Shown: positions 52,301 through 61,070, numbered from the stretch's first letter. The stretch: 64,000 nucleotides of DNA from Candidatus Uabimicrobium amorphum (GCF_009002475.1 NZ_AP019860.1:7330501-7394500), one strand, 5' to 3'. The notes: generated from the sequence alone by a model not told the origin. Program-made: numbers and translations.

Positions 52301-53994
52301 GACAGTGGCTGCGCAAAGATGTTTCTTTTGTGGCAAAGCACAGCGGAATAGCGAACATTCACAGCCAAGTTACCGCAAAAGAACACAGTGATTCCAAAGC
52401 CGAGAAGATAAAGGTATTGGCGCACGGCATCGTAAAAAACTACGGCTACAGCGGACGTTTACAGGCCAAAGTCAACCATAGCTTTGCGTTGCCGAAAAAC
52501 ACCAACTTGTCCGAGAGCAAAATCGTAGTTCGTGTTCTTCCTGGATATCTGGCGGCCATTCAGGAATCAACACACATGCTGTTAGAGTATCCGTATGGCT
52601 GTGCAGAACAAACGATGTCGCGATTTATGCCCAACATCGTTGCCAGCGAAATCTTACAAAAAATACAAAGTAAAGTCGATGTCGCCACTCTACAAAAAAA
52701 CGTCGACGCAGGGATCACACGCCTCGCACAACTTCAAAACCAAGATGGTGGTTGGGGATGGTGGCGTAGTGGTGAGGCATCTCACCCGATGCTTTCTGCA
52801 TACGTTTCTTTGGGACTCGTTCAGGCAAAAAATCTCGATTACCAAGTAAATAGTCAAATCATCGAACGCGCGATGAAGTTTTTACAATCTACTCTGACAA
52901 ATAGCAGTGCAAACTACGCCACAAGAGCTTATGTTGCCTATGCATTGTCTTGTGGTAAAAAACTTCCCAATGGCATGCTAGATAAAATTTTCGATACCGA
53001 CGAGCGCTTAAAAGCCGACAGTTATACGTTGTCGCTTCTCACGCTGGCGTTTGTTCGCGAAAATCGTTCTACAGAGGCGAAAGTTTTAGTACAAGAAATC
53101 CTCAAAAGAGCACAACTTGCTGGAGACAGTTTACCTTTCTGGGGAGATGCCAAAGCGTTGTCTTGGGACAAAAACGCCATCGAATTAACCGCAATGGTCG
53201 TTCGTGCCCTGATTGCCGTGGATAAAAATCACAAAATGATTTCCCCAGCACTCGAATGGTTAATGTCACAGCGCAAAGACCGCGGTTGGAACTCTACAAA
53301 GGACACCGCGGAAGTTGTCCTAACATTGTGCAGTTATCTAAGTTCTCGCGGTGTGGAAGCAAATACCACAACGCCCGTTACATTAGAAGTAAACGGTAAG
53401 CCAACAACAGTAGACGTCAACAGCCAAGGTACTACCCATGTTTTTAACAATCTACAAATAGCAAACACACTCCAACTGAGTTGCGCAAATGAAGCAGATC
53501 ATTTGTACTACACGGCATATATCGAATACTTTACCGAAGAAGAAAACATCGCCAGTGCCGCAAACGGTATTGCCGTAAAACGTTCTTATTTCACCTTACA
53601 CAAGAGTGGCACCGAAAACGCATACGAGCGTAAGGCTCTTGAGGGAAGTGTATCTCCCGACGATATCGTCATGGTGGAGTTAGAACTCAGCAGCGACAAG
53701 ACACGCGAATTTGTAATGTTAGAGGATTACATTCCCGCAAGTGCAATGGTCATCACCAAAGATCGCATCATGCAAGTTGTCGGTGTAGAAGATGCCACGT
53801 ACACGCACCGTGAATTTCATGATGAAAAAACGGTATTCTTTTTCACGAAGTTACCCAGTGGTACGCACAAAGTACATTACTTTTTTCGTCCATCCATTAG
53901 CGGTGAATACCACGCACTACCCGCGATTGGATCTCTGATGTACTACCCTGAAGTGCGTGGCAATTCGCAAGAAAGTGTATTTACAGTCAAATAG
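49363..53994 (+). CDS. Bacterial alpha-2-macroglobulin (YfaS-like) with intact thioester
   Basis: The ATG at 49363 (AAAGGA before it) gives a signal peptide (MRIYALILVMICTCFANN). The 1543-residue protein has the MG-domain pattern (YTERPLYLPGEKVHFKGVMR, YRPGQKATFNIDVKD, FSIAVVDESIYSLA). A linker rich in Ala, Glu, Pro and Lys at about 790-870 is a possible bait region. ANG-region motifs follow (WFGSVTTNKDGNAQVSF). The thioester motif GCAEQ has C1080 and Q1083 intact, followed by the helical complement-like domain (YVSLGLVQAKNLDYQ). It should trap foreign proteases covalently in the periplasm or at the surface. No PBP1C gene is next to it; a DUF2135 gene follows, as with E. coli yfaS/yfaP. Confidence 0.93.
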   Translation: MRIYALILVMICTCFANNFRVKQQKVNVIGNALEVGVEGSANSLQASVYKIHHANDFLTSQNNFHKLQIEGREVRAQLNYAIQQSSLTTKPQVHGKVATNDKFSLVAFVKKPPLGQTRGDGYKKLLFSTVKSAGLYIVECRSENYIAYTLAAITDLAIITRRDERQLIVYSVHRKTGQPFANSSVSVFRNKKLIETRKTNHKGIAHFNVTYSPQLLITATAGNDFTIDDALFFPSIVNVKKCYIYTERPLYLPGEKVHFKGVMRLQQSGEYMVPTSNFSVSYTVKNARGTKIASGETTARSGYFSAKFELPKQTALGTCVLECKGLGKTFQSEFQVEKFQKPKFKVRVTPAQPAILMGKKADFTIDCSYYAGGKITNGKVSYELYKNSFHQPLFSEIGLDQFYSKNEFRSFKPQLVKNGSATLKDGKLSLSFATAKDELSYNYRLRVSVRDASRNAASGSGSIKVERYPTKFDMKTSKQLYALEEQIVVTVKAVDINSQPIAVPFVVEATRRERMSLKGGSSEAVEKLATKTFFTTTGTTDKNGMANIEIPAAIRGAVDIKVKATNSKSEVTKTVWVSEGDAPLSYSGDSILLVADKKTYRIHDIANILVVLPMKKVAPILTVEGVDLLQYTVVPLNENSYVFKLPITENMSPNVYFKVAAIYKNGFIESQHMIVVPPQHKILSVKVTTDQNSYRPGQKATFNIDVKDNQGKAVATDFSIAVVDESIYSLASDRNALLHQFFYSLRRENIKSSSSINLLSYDYSRVAERLPVPHRPQKNDNKKAKMAERVMELNDSAGGDAPAGDAMYEDAAEADDEAPQDVATSASESEPAPAAPRRERAVVAAQKKKPAAKKDNAQKQNTRNLFKTTAAWFGSVTTNKDGNAQVSFDFPDNLTNWRIVIRAIDRHTRVGYLEQKTSTRKPVMVALTRPRFFVIGDKGNLSLQARNATAKSQQLQLSIQSSSHLQLAKLKTQETLVPAGQWLRKDVSFVAKHSGIANIHSQVTAKEHSDSKAEKIKVLAHGIVKNYGYSGRLQAKVNHSFALPKNTNLSESKIVVRVLPGYLAAIQESTHMLLEYPYGCAEQTMSRFMPNIVASEILQKIQSKVDVATLQKNVDAGITRLAQLQNQDGGWGWWRSGEASHPMLSAYVSLGLVQAKNLDYQVNSQIIERAMKFLQSTLTNSSANYATRAYVAYALSCGKKLPNGMLDKIFDTDERLKADSYTLSLLTLAFVRENRSTEAKVLVQEILKRAQLAGDSLPFWGDAKALSWDKNAIELTAMVVRALIAVDKNHKMISPALEWLMSQRKDRGWNSTKDTAEVVLTLCSYLSSRGVEANTTTPVTLEVNGKPTTVDVNSQGTTHVFNNLQIANTLQLSCANEADHLYYTAYIEYFTEEENIASAANGIAVKRSYFTLHKSGTENAYERKALEGSVSPDDIVMVELELSSDKTREFVMLEDYIPASAMVITKDRIMQVVGVEDATYTHREFHDEKTVFFFTKLPSGTHKVHYFFRPSISGEYHALPAIGSLMYYPEVRGNSQESVFTVK

Positions 53995-54003
53995 GAGAAA
54001 ATA

Positions 54004-54342
54004 ATGTACGGACCTGCAATAGAATCTTCTGAGGTGTTGGAAAGTTTCACCACCGACATTTTTGAAGCGCGTTTATTGGGAAATATACAGTCATTAGGTA
54101 CAATAAAATACTTATATGTACTGAGTGTTTACCGCCCAGGAGAAACTGCTCCCTGTACTTTTATTACAGCAGAGGTAAACGCCATGGCAGAAGCTTTCGG
54201 GGGAGGTTCGCATTTTCTATGTGCTTTTGCCGATGGGAGTCACATGAACTTTGGTAGTAGTGATGAATGGGCCGACACAGAAAACTTTAAAGCGGAGGCT
54301 CTGTCCATGGCAAAAGAATATGTGAAGAAAGGAAGTTTTTGA
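54004..54342 (+). CDS. Small hypothetical protein between the A2M and YfaP-like genes
   Basis: The 112-residue protein starts nine bases after the macroglobulin stop with a GGAG site, and its TGA overlaps the next ATG (TGATG). It looks soluble and cytoplasmic (no signal peptide), with a beta-rich middle (KYLYVLSVYRPGETAPCTFITAEV) and helical end (FKAEALSMAKEYVKK). I do not recognise the family. Being encoded between two exported proteins is notable. Confidence 0.75.
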   Translation: MYGPAIESSEVLESFTTDIFEARLLGNIQSLGTIKYLYVLSVYRPGETAPCTFITAEVNAMAEAFGGGSHFLCAFADGSHMNFGSSDEWADTENFKAEALSMAKEYVKKGSF

Positions 54343-55019
54343 TGTTGAAAAAAATATGGATCGCTGTGACTCTTATGTTGACAATATACGCTTCTGAGCC
54401 ACAAGCTCCCACAGTAAAAATAACCGACCCGAGTGGCGGCCAGTGCAGTAAACGCATCGTTGAGGTTAGCGGAACCATTAGCGATACCAACATTTCGCGC
54501 GCATACATTGTCATCAATTCCTCGGCAAACATGTTCGATGTAAAAAACGGGCAGTTCAAGTACTCAGTTGTTCTGGCTCCTGGAGAAAATATCATCCAGA
54601 TCATCGTCGAAAATGAACATGGTGTCGGGCGTGACAGCGTTGTGATCTACTCTCAAGTTCCCAAACGCGATGTGAAAATACTCATGACCTGGGACACCGC
54701 GACCGACATCGATTTGCACGTAATAGACCCTTCGGGAGAAGAAACGTACTACTCTTCAAAAGAGTCAAAAATCGGTGGACAACTAGATCACGATGATACC
54801 GATGGCTTTGGACCAGAAACGTTCATGTTATCCAACGCCATTGATGGCAAGTATATCGTAAAATCCAAATATTACGGCGGTAGCGCTGGGCAAACCCGCG
54901 TAAAAATTACCGTAGTGTTATTTGAAGGAACTTCCAAAGAATCGCGTAAAGACTATTATCGATTGCTATCGAAAAGAAGCGAATTCGTCGAAGTTTGTTC
55001 TTTTTACGTCCAACAGTAA
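54342..55019 (+). CDS. Exported DUF2135 (YfaP-like) protein
   Basis: The 225 residues include a signal peptide (KKIWIAVTLMLTIYASE), an Ig-like domain (about 25-105: VEVSGTISDTNISRAYIVIN) and a DUF2135 domain. The last has ILMTWDTATDIDLHVIDPSGEETYY, GGQLDHDDTDGFGPETFML and DGKYIVKSKYYGG, with many acidic residues suggesting calcium binding. In E. coli the same domain (YfaP) is encoded near the YfaS macroglobulin, so the neighbourhood is conserved across distant bacteria as I recall. The ATG at 54342 is preferred to the TTG three bases earlier. Confidence 0.88.
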   Translation: MLKKIWIAVTLMLTIYASEPQAPTVKITDPSGGQCSKRIVEVSGTISDTNISRAYIVINSSANMFDVKNGQFKYSVVLAPGENIIQIIVENEHGVGRDSVVIYSQVPKRDVKILMTWDTATDIDLHVIDPSGEETYYSSKESKIGGQLDHDDTDGFGPETFMLSNAIDGKYIVKSKYYGGSAGQTRVKITVVLFEGTSKESRKDYYRLLSKRSEFVEVCSFYVQQ

Positions 55020-55027
55020 ATCAACAA

Positions 55028-55054
55028 AATCTCCAGGAGATTCCTGGAGATTTT
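55028..55054 (+). terminator. Terminator of the A2M-YfaP operon
   Basis: AATCTCCAGG (55028-55037) pairs with CCTGGAGATT (55043-55052), followed by TTCCC. The stem is strong but the T run short. Confidence 0.6.
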
Positions 55055-55168
55055 CCCTCCATTTCGCCGCACGCATAGAGAACTTAAACGCAATTAGTTT
55101 TGCCATTTGCGCGTCTTATCCTGTACAATAAAGATAAACAAACCGTAAAAGATTGTCAGGAGATTATC

Positions 55169-57451
55169 ATGAAAAAGTTGTGCATGGTATTTTTACTCAT
55201 GTTGTGCGTAAACGCCAACAACCATCGCGAGATTTCATTCACAGAAGACCCCTTTACTGAAAACTTTATTGACGAAGTATGGAGTACGTCTTCTCCAGAA
55301 CCTTGGGAGTGGATCGAACGGCAAAAATGTATTCGTTCAGGGCATATTCCGGCATTGCAAAGAAGCTCATGTCAACTCCAATTCAACAGCGAAGAAGGTG
55401 TTGTTGCCATTTCGTTTTCCACCGATTTACGTGGAAAAGAACAAAGCCTGCGCATTTTTCTCGATGATGCGCTCCAGGGAACATATTTTTATCAAGGGGA
55501 AAAAGTTTTACACATCAAAGTCAAGCGCGGAACACATGTAATAAAATTCGTTTTTCGCAAAGTTGCCCGCGCCTATGGTGGTGGATCATGCACCATAAAT
55601 AAAATTTCATATCCTGCACAAACCAAAAATCTTTTCCAATACAAAATCAATCATACTGACAAAAAAACCAATACTTCGTGGGGTAATAACGACGAGATAG
55701 CCCAGTCTTTTGAAATGTTGGGAGTATTTGCCAACATAAAATCAGCGAAAGACATCCCACAATTGCAATATGAAGTACAAGTGCCACAAAATATCCATCT
55801 CGTTCCACACACTCCCGTTGTTTTCGCACTACCAAAAAACAAAGAAAAACAACTTCATTTTTCCATTATTTCTGACGGACGTTTTCGCGAGAACAGTATT
55901 CCACTTACGATTCGACTTAAATCTTGTGATGTGCAACTACAAAAATTACACTATTCTATTCCCTTTGCCTACGTAGATCCCGCACGCGCGTTTTTAGAAA
56001 AAGAAACGGTGATTACTAGCAAAAAATTTGACTTTTCCTCCGTAGAACAACTAGATCAATTCCTGAAAGACTTCCCGGAATCGGAATTGGCTCCTATTAT
56101 CTTTGCCCTACGTTTAGAATGTTGCCGTAAAGTGCGCGACGCGGCCATTGAACGAAATCAAAATGTAAAAAATCGCCAACAACGAGAACAGAATATTATC
56201 AAAGCCATCAATAGCTACCTGGTATTTATCGAAAAGTATCCTCAGCGTTTGCTCACCAAAGTCGCCATTCACGAAGTTTTTCAACTATACACCAAGATAA
56301 ATCGCATATCTTTCTATCACAACTTTATCGAAAGATTTCCTCATAGCGAGCACAGTCTAGTGGCCAATGAGCACATTAAAGCGCTTATGTACGAACTGGT
56401 ATGTGCCAAAGATAGCATAGAAGCTTACGATACTTTTGCAGAAATGTATCCGAATATGTCGTTTTTCACACGACAATGCTGCAATTTAGCGCAAAAAAAA
56501 GCACTACAACAAGAAAAAGATTTTATCCATAATTTAGTGAAAAAAATCGATACCAAAGACAAATACATTCGACAGTTGGCACTACAATCTACACGCAACA
56601 AGAGAGCCAATGTACTCATGAATAAGTGGCTGCTTCTAACTACGGCGTTAAAAGATACCAAAAGCTCTCACCAACGTTTTGTCACAGGTGTACAAATACA
56701 AAGAATAAAAAATACACTCCACACATACTACAATGATACCAATGTGATTTCGACGCTTCTGATGATGCAAAAACTCGATGAAATTGCCACGATAAGTAAA
56801 GAAATCAAAGATTTGCAACAACAACTCCACAAAGATACCTTGCAACAAATGCAAAATCACTTCGCAAGCCTGCGTAAGAACATCGATGATAACTTTGCCA
56901 ACACCAACAAAAAAATCGATACCTTGCACCTATCCGTTGCACAGTTGCAAAAAAATCTCCAGCTAATGCATCTTGATCTCAACACCAAACTTAGCCACAT
57001 CGACACAAAAATTAGCGATGGTTTTATGAGTCTTGAACAAAATTTACAGCGCATGGAGAAAAGTCTCCTCCGTGAAATGCGCAGTGGAACTGTGGCAAAA
57101 TATCTCACTTTGCTGCACTACAATTTAGGCAACATCAACGACAATATTCTAGAGGCGAATGCTAATATTGTACAGTTGAGCAAAGGCAACGATGATTTTT
57201 TGCGCCTTAATTTGTCGGTACTCAAGGCGGTACAACACAACGGTGAGATTTTAGACGGCTGGCAGCAATACCAACGTGGTTCTTCTTTGCGCACCGCGGT
57301 CAGCAATACAGTTGTGAATATCATTGAAGGAAGTGTGGGAGCGATCCCCGTAGTCGGGCCGATTACTACTAGATTAGCAGCGCCTTTTATTCGCTGGATA
57401 GGTAATAAAGCCGGCGATCGTGCGGTTTCGCTTTGGAGTGCTATTTTTTAG
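55169..57451 (+). CDS. Large secreted protein with TPR-like and coiled-coil regions
   Basis: From ATG 55169 (CAGGAG eight bases upstream) the 760-residue protein starts with a signal peptide (KKLCMVFLLMLCVNANN). An N-terminal beta domain (about 20-165: EEGVVAISFSTDLRGKEQSL, TYFYQGEKVLHIKVKRG) resembles a carbohydrate-binding jelly roll. A helical repeat region (about 290-480) and a long coiled coil (about 540-680: LQQQLHKDTLQQMQNHFASL, NTKLSHIDTKISDGF) follow. The C-terminus (about 720-755: GSVGAIPVVGPITTRLAAPF) is glycine-rich and hydrophobic, possibly membrane-inserting. Family not recognised. It follows the A2M operon behind a terminator. Confidence 0.75.
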   Translation: MKKLCMVFLLMLCVNANNHREISFTEDPFTENFIDEVWSTSSPEPWEWIERQKCIRSGHIPALQRSSCQLQFNSEEGVVAISFSTDLRGKEQSLRIFLDDALQGTYFYQGEKVLHIKVKRGTHVIKFVFRKVARAYGGGSCTINKISYPAQTKNLFQYKINHTDKKTNTSWGNNDEIAQSFEMLGVFANIKSAKDIPQLQYEVQVPQNIHLVPHTPVVFALPKNKEKQLHFSIISDGRFRENSIPLTIRLKSCDVQLQKLHYSIPFAYVDPARAFLEKETVITSKKFDFSSVEQLDQFLKDFPESELAPIIFALRLECCRKVRDAAIERNQNVKNRQQREQNIIKAINSYLVFIEKYPQRLLTKVAIHEVFQLYTKINRISFYHNFIERFPHSEHSLVANEHIKALMYELVCAKDSIEAYDTFAEMYPNMSFFTRQCCNLAQKKALQQEKDFIHNLVKKIDTKDKYIRQLALQSTRNKRANVLMNKWLLLTTALKDTKSSHQRFVTGVQIQRIKNTLHTYYNDTNVISTLLMMQKLDEIATISKEIKDLQQQLHKDTLQQMQNHFASLRKNIDDNFANTNKKIDTLHLSVAQLQKNLQLMHLDLNTKLSHIDTKISDGFMSLEQNLQRMEKSLLREMRSGTVAKYLTLLHYNLGNINDNILEANANIVQLSKGNDDFLRLNLSVLKAVQHNGEILDGWQQYQRGSSLRTAVSNTVVNIIEGSVGAIPVVGPITTRLAAPFIRWIGNKAGDRAVSLWSAIF

Positions 57452-57512
57452 GGCCTTTTTTTGTACGACTCTATTTTTGATCCCCTCTCAGAAAACAAAG
57501 CTGACTAATATT

Positions 57513-57541
57513 TTGCAAAAAAGCTGGACTTATTCTAAAAT
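57513..57541 (+). promoter_or_regulatory. Possible promoter of the carbonic anhydrase gene
   Basis: TTGCAA (57513-57518) and TAAAAT (57536-57541) are separated by 17 bases, 85 bases before the ATG. Confidence 0.5.
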
Positions 57542-57625
57542 CATGCTAACATATGTAGAATATAAACTACCTATCGAGGTGAAAAAATAGTATTTTATCG
57601 ACACGCCATAGTAAAGGAAAAAAAT

Positions 57626-58207
57626 ATGAGTCAAGTACGCGAAGAAGTTTTAAAGGCCAATCAAGCCTACGTGCAAGAATTTGGAGACAAAGGCAAGCTC
57701 GCGATGCCACCTGCAAGACGTTTTGCCATTCTAACCTGTATGGATGCGCGACTTGATCCGGCAAAGTATGCTGGACTTGCTGAGGGAGACGCCCACGTCG
57801 TGCGCAACGCCGGTGGTAGAGCTAGTGATGACGCGATTCGCTCTCTTGTCATCTCTTACAAATTACTTGGTACAAAGGAGTGGTTTGTCATTCACCATAC
57901 CGACTGCGGCATGGAGTCTTTTACCGACGAGATTATGAATGATTTACTTGCTAGCAGTTTAAAAACAGCATCCGTAGACGAATCAGGATGGCATGACTGT
58001 TGCGAAGGTCCAGGCTCAACAGAAGGTAAATACATCAACTGGATGACGATATCAGACAATGCAAAAAGTGTTGTCGAGGATGTACTTAGAATACGCAATC
58101 ATCCACTCGTTCCCAAAGACATTCCTATTTACGGCTATATATTCGATGTTGCTTCTGGAGAACTCAAAGAAATCACAGAAGCTACCGAGGCGGGAAAAGC
58201 TTCCTAA
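57626..58207 (+). CDS. Beta-class carbonic anhydrase
   Basis: The 193 residues carry the beta-carbonic anhydrase zinc site. TCMDARLDP gives C38 with the D40/R42 dyad, and VIHHTDCGM gives H91 and C94; NAGGRASDDAIRSL lies between as expected. It hydrates carbon dioxide to bicarbonate. Length and motifs fit the short bacterial branch. A strong ribosome site and an upstream promoter-like pair make it monocistronic; a hairpin at 58217-58252 ends it. Confidence 0.93.
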   Translation: MSQVREEVLKANQAYVQEFGDKGKLAMPPARRFAILTCMDARLDPAKYAGLAEGDAHVVRNAGGRASDDAIRSLVISYKLLGTKEWFVIHHTDCGMESFTDEIMNDLLASSLKTASVDESGWHDCCEGPGSTEGKYINWMTISDNAKSVVEDVLRIRNHPLVPKDIPIYGYIFDVASGELKEITEATEAGKAS

Positions 58208-58216
58208 CAAAATATC

Positions 58217-58252
58217 ACATGTATAGGCTGGCAGCCGTCAGCTTATACATGT
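58217..58252. terminator. Bidirectional terminator hairpin
   Basis: ACATGTATA-G-GCTG (58217-58230) pairs with CAGC-T-TATACATGT (58239-58252). It lies between the stops of the carbonic anhydrase gene (plus) and the small membrane-protein gene (minus). Confidence 0.75.
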
Positions 58253-58281
58253 CGTCTGGATGCATCACTCATTTGGATTCT

Positions 58282-58458
58282 CTATCCATCACTTCCCAGC
58301 TTTCCTCCGGCAAAGTCTCCGCGAAAGAGTGCGATCAACATTCCCATACCCAAAAAGATAAAAATAGAGGTCATCACTCGAAGAGATACATTCGCAAAAC
58401 CTTTGGTGTGGTCGTACACCACCGGTTGATTATCTAAAATTTCCGGATTTGAACTCAT
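58282..58458 (-). CDS. Small single-pass membrane protein (58 residues)
   Basis: On the minus strand a 58-codon frame starts MSSNPEILDNQPVVYDHTKG. It has one membrane segment (about 29-45: MTSIFIFLGMGMLIALF) and ends GGKLGSDG. AGGA lies seven bases before the ATG at 58458 (another ATG at 58461), and a terminator hairpin follows the stop. The N-terminal SSNPxILD resembles the start of the divergent Bax-inhibitor gene at 58610 (MKSSNPILDARV). It may be a remnant or small relative of that family, or chance. Confidence 0.6.
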   Translation of the reverse strand: MSSNPEILDNQPVVYDHTKGFANVSLRVMTSIFIFLGMGMLIALFRGDFAGGKLGSDG

Positions 58459-58609
58459 CATTTTGTCCTATCATCACATGTGAATCATTCGAAACAAGCG
58501 TTTGCTATTCTGTATTGTTTTTTGCTATCATTTTACAAAAAACTACATGGTCAACACAAGTTACCAAATATAGAAAACTATCGTAATTCGGTGATATAAA
58601 GGAAAACTC

Positions 58610-59359
58610 ATGAAATCTTCCAATCCAATTTTAGATGCTCGGGTCTTTCAAAATTTAGAAGAAACACAACAAAAAATGGAGTTACAAGGCGTTGCCAATA
58701 TAACAATTTTTTCTATCATCCTATTGATGATCTCCACCGCTTTTACTTGGTATACACTAGCGAGAACCCAACTTATTGTCATCATAGGCATTGTTGTCGT
58801 CAGTGCAATTGTCAGCTTGATTATGACAGCAGCCTTACGCGACAATCGCAAATTAGCACCGTCATTGGTTCACGTTTTCCCGATTGTACAGGGAATATTT
58901 TTTGCCTCGATGGCGTATGCGATCAACAGACACTACAAAGGTATTATCATTCAAGGCATATGGTTAACATATAGTACGCTTTTTATGCTTGCGATTATCT
59001 ATAAATTTCAATATACAAAACCACGTAATAGTGCCTCTTTGAAAATCACAGTAACGCTTCTGGCCATTGGCTTTGTCTATGGAACGAACTTCTTCATAAG
59101 AAAATTTACCAATGTGCAAATCCCTTACATTCACGAGAGTAGTATTGCGGGCATCGGCTTTGTTCTGTATGCCGCGATTATGGCAGCGTATAACTTGGTC
59201 TTAGATTTTTATTTTATCGCCGAAAATACAAGTGACGATGCCCCAAAATACATGGAACATTATTGTGCTTTTGCTCTAAATTTCTCACTCATTTGGCTGT
59301 ATATAGATATTCTGTTTCTCGTTGACAAGTATCGACGTCGATTTAGGTTAAAATTTTAA
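58610..59359 (+). CDS. Bax inhibitor-1/YccA-family membrane protein
   Basis: The 249 residues have about seven membrane segments. The start MKSSNPILDARVF, the middle VFPIVQGIFFASMAYAIN and the end NLVLDFYFIAENTSDDAP followed by YCAFALNFSLIWLYIDILFL match the YetJ/YccA-like Bax-inhibitor-1 group. Members are pH-sensitive calcium-leak channels in the best-studied bacterial case. The acidic residues in LDFYFIAE fit that group's conserved D/E sites. AAAGGA precedes the ATG. Confidence 0.85.
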   Translation: MKSSNPILDARVFQNLEETQQKMELQGVANITIFSIILLMISTAFTWYTLARTQLIVIIGIVVVSAIVSLIMTAALRDNRKLAPSLVHVFPIVQGIFFASMAYAINRHYKGIIIQGIWLTYSTLFMLAIIYKFQYTKPRNSASLKITVTLLAIGFVYGTNFFIRKFTNVQIPYIHESSIAGIGFVLYAAIMAAYNLVLDFYFIAENTSDDAPKYMEHYCAFALNFSLIWLYIDILFLVDKYRRRFRLKF

Positions 59360-59526
59360 AGGCAGGCAATCAGTTTTTCATAAAAACACAAAGATTTCGT
59401 GGCAAAATGAATAAATTGCAAACATAAAGACACTAAACTTGGTATGTATAGGTATACATTTATATTTTTATACTAAATCATGTCGTGAACAATAACTTGA
59501 CATGCACTATCTATAAGGAAACACAA

Positions 59527-60651
59527 ATGCAATTTTATTCTATTCATTTTATACTAATCACATACATCAGTTGTGCTTGGTACTCACATACGATTCAAGA
59601 TGAAATCCAAAGACACAGTGATGTTTTTTATATCATTAGTGGGCAATTTCCTCATCATGGAGACGCATACTGGAAAAAGCTTGCTGAAAAAAGTAAGGCA
59701 AAGTTAAACTTGGCGGCAAATGACATACAAGCACGCAACGATTTAGCAGTATCTCACATGAAACTGCGCAATTACACAGCATCTTTACGTGAGCTGAAAA
59801 AAATTGAACAACTCAGCCCAGGACGCTACGAAACATATTCGAACCTAGGCGTACTGTACAAAAAAATGCGTAAGTTTTCTAAAGCAGTTCACTACACAAA
59901 AAAAGCTCTCGCCATCAAACCCGAAGGACATCTAGGACTTGGAGATTGGTATCTTAAGATGCTAGAATACAAGGCTAAAATAGAAAAAACAGACTCCGAA
60001 ATACAAAAGAACTTCTTGGGAATGGAATACCTAGAAGACCCCATTCCTTACAGTCTATCCCATGATCAAGACCATCGAGAAGTACAACAAAAACTACGAT
60101 TATTGTTAGAAGCGGACAACTCTTTTTCTGATGCTTACATCGCCCTAGGCGATGAATTTTTCATATCACGTCGTCAATATTTAGTAAGTTTATGGTGTTA
60201 TTTACGTGCCCAAAAACTAGGCCATCCACGACCAGACATAGTAAAACAAAGAATTGACCGTACTTACGAAATCATGAAATACGGTGCAAACGCCATGTTC
60301 TGGTCATATTACATCAATGATAAAGAGGTAGTCCTTAATGCCGTCTCGAAAGAACTAAAAGAATGCGAAAAGTGGCTAGAGGAGTTCTATAAAGTAGAAG
60401 CCGATTTGCTCAAAAAGCATGAAAACGTAGACTTTAACATGACCTATCGTGAAATGAAGAAGCGAGGCATTGCTCGTAAAAAACCGCAAAACCACGCAAT
60501 CCAAGAACGCCTAATGCCCTATCACTATATACTATTTGCTCTCATAGCTATTTTGTTAGGTACCAAGATATACAAAGACTTGCAAAAAGAAGATGAATTT
60601 GACGAAAACGGCGACAAGATCTATAGACCTTTTCGTTTTTATTTGAAATAA
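59527..60651 (+). CDS. TPR protein with C-terminal membrane segment
   Basis: From ATG 59527 (AGGA eight bases upstream) the 374 residues start with a hydrophobic signal-like segment (FYSIHFILITYISCAW). TPR units follow (NDLAVSHMKLRNYTASLREL; YSNLGVLYKKMRKFSKAVHY) and a helical middle part. One membrane segment near the end (about 341-357: YHYILFALIAILLGTKIY) precedes a short charged tail. The TPRs should lie outside the cytoplasm, held by the C-terminal anchor. Function unknown. Confidence 0.78.
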   Translation: MQFYSIHFILITYISCAWYSHTIQDEIQRHSDVFYIISGQFPHHGDAYWKKLAEKSKAKLNLAANDIQARNDLAVSHMKLRNYTASLRELKKIEQLSPGRYETYSNLGVLYKKMRKFSKAVHYTKKALAIKPEGHLGLGDWYLKMLEYKAKIEKTDSEIQKNFLGMEYLEDPIPYSLSHDQDHREVQQKLRLLLEADNSFSDAYIALGDEFFISRRQYLVSLWCYLRAQKLGHPRPDIVKQRIDRTYEIMKYGANAMFWSYYINDKEVVLNAVSKELKECEKWLEEFYKVEADLLKKHENVDFNMTYREMKKRGIARKKPQNHAIQERLMPYHYILFALIAILLGTKIYKDLQKEDEFDENGDKIYRPFRFYLK

Positions 60652-60658
60652 TTGAAAA

Positions 60659-60684
60659 TTCGTGGCCCGCCTATGGGCCACGAA
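60659..60684. terminator. Terminator hairpin after the TPR gene
   Basis: TTCGTGGCCC and GGGCCACGAA pair around GCCTAT. T-rich sequence lies on the minus side (AATTTTC) and A-rich sequence on the plus side. Confidence 0.65.
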
Positions 60685-60990
60685 AATAAAAAATCGATCT
60701 ATTCAACACACCTCAATTCCCCATAAAACAACCATCGCGACAAAATAAAATAAAGCCCCATTACAACACTCTACCAAAATTTTTCCACAACAATGTAATA
60801 AACAAAACCCGATACAATGGGACTCCCCAAGCATCGCAAAACGTAAAACACTTGTATTAAATCACTTATATTATTACATGACATATCACATCCCTCGCTG
60901 TATTATTCATACGTAAGCAAAAAACAGCACAGAAAACACAACAGCCAATAAAAAAGTTTTGTATCTGTCACAAAGCTTACAAAAAAATAA
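60685..60990. other. AT-rich leader region before the tRNA cluster
   Basis: No gene or repeat seen. It should hold the tRNA promoter, but no convincing -35/-10 pair stands out: TTGTAT and TACAAA near 60957-60984 are badly spaced. Confidence 0.4.
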
Positions 60991-61064
60991 AGGGGTGTAG
61001 CTCAATCTGGTAGAGCAACGGATTCCAAATCCGTAGGTTGCGGGTTCAATTCCTGCCGCCCCTG
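60991..61064 (+). tRNA. tRNA-Trp (CCA)
   Basis: Seven-base acceptor AGGGGTG/CGCCCCT, D stem GCTC/GAGC, anticodon arm ACGGA-TTCCAAA-TCCGT with anticodon CCA, T arm GCGGG-TTCAATT-CCTGC and discriminator G73. The 3' CCA is not encoded. First of five tRNAs. Confidence 0.95.
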
Positions 61065-61070
61065 TAAGAC

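Noticed and set aside
58219..58437. Plus-strand 72-codon frame after the carbonic anhydrase gene
   Set aside because: It starts inside a terminator hairpin and is antisense to the better supported 58-residue gene on the minus strand.
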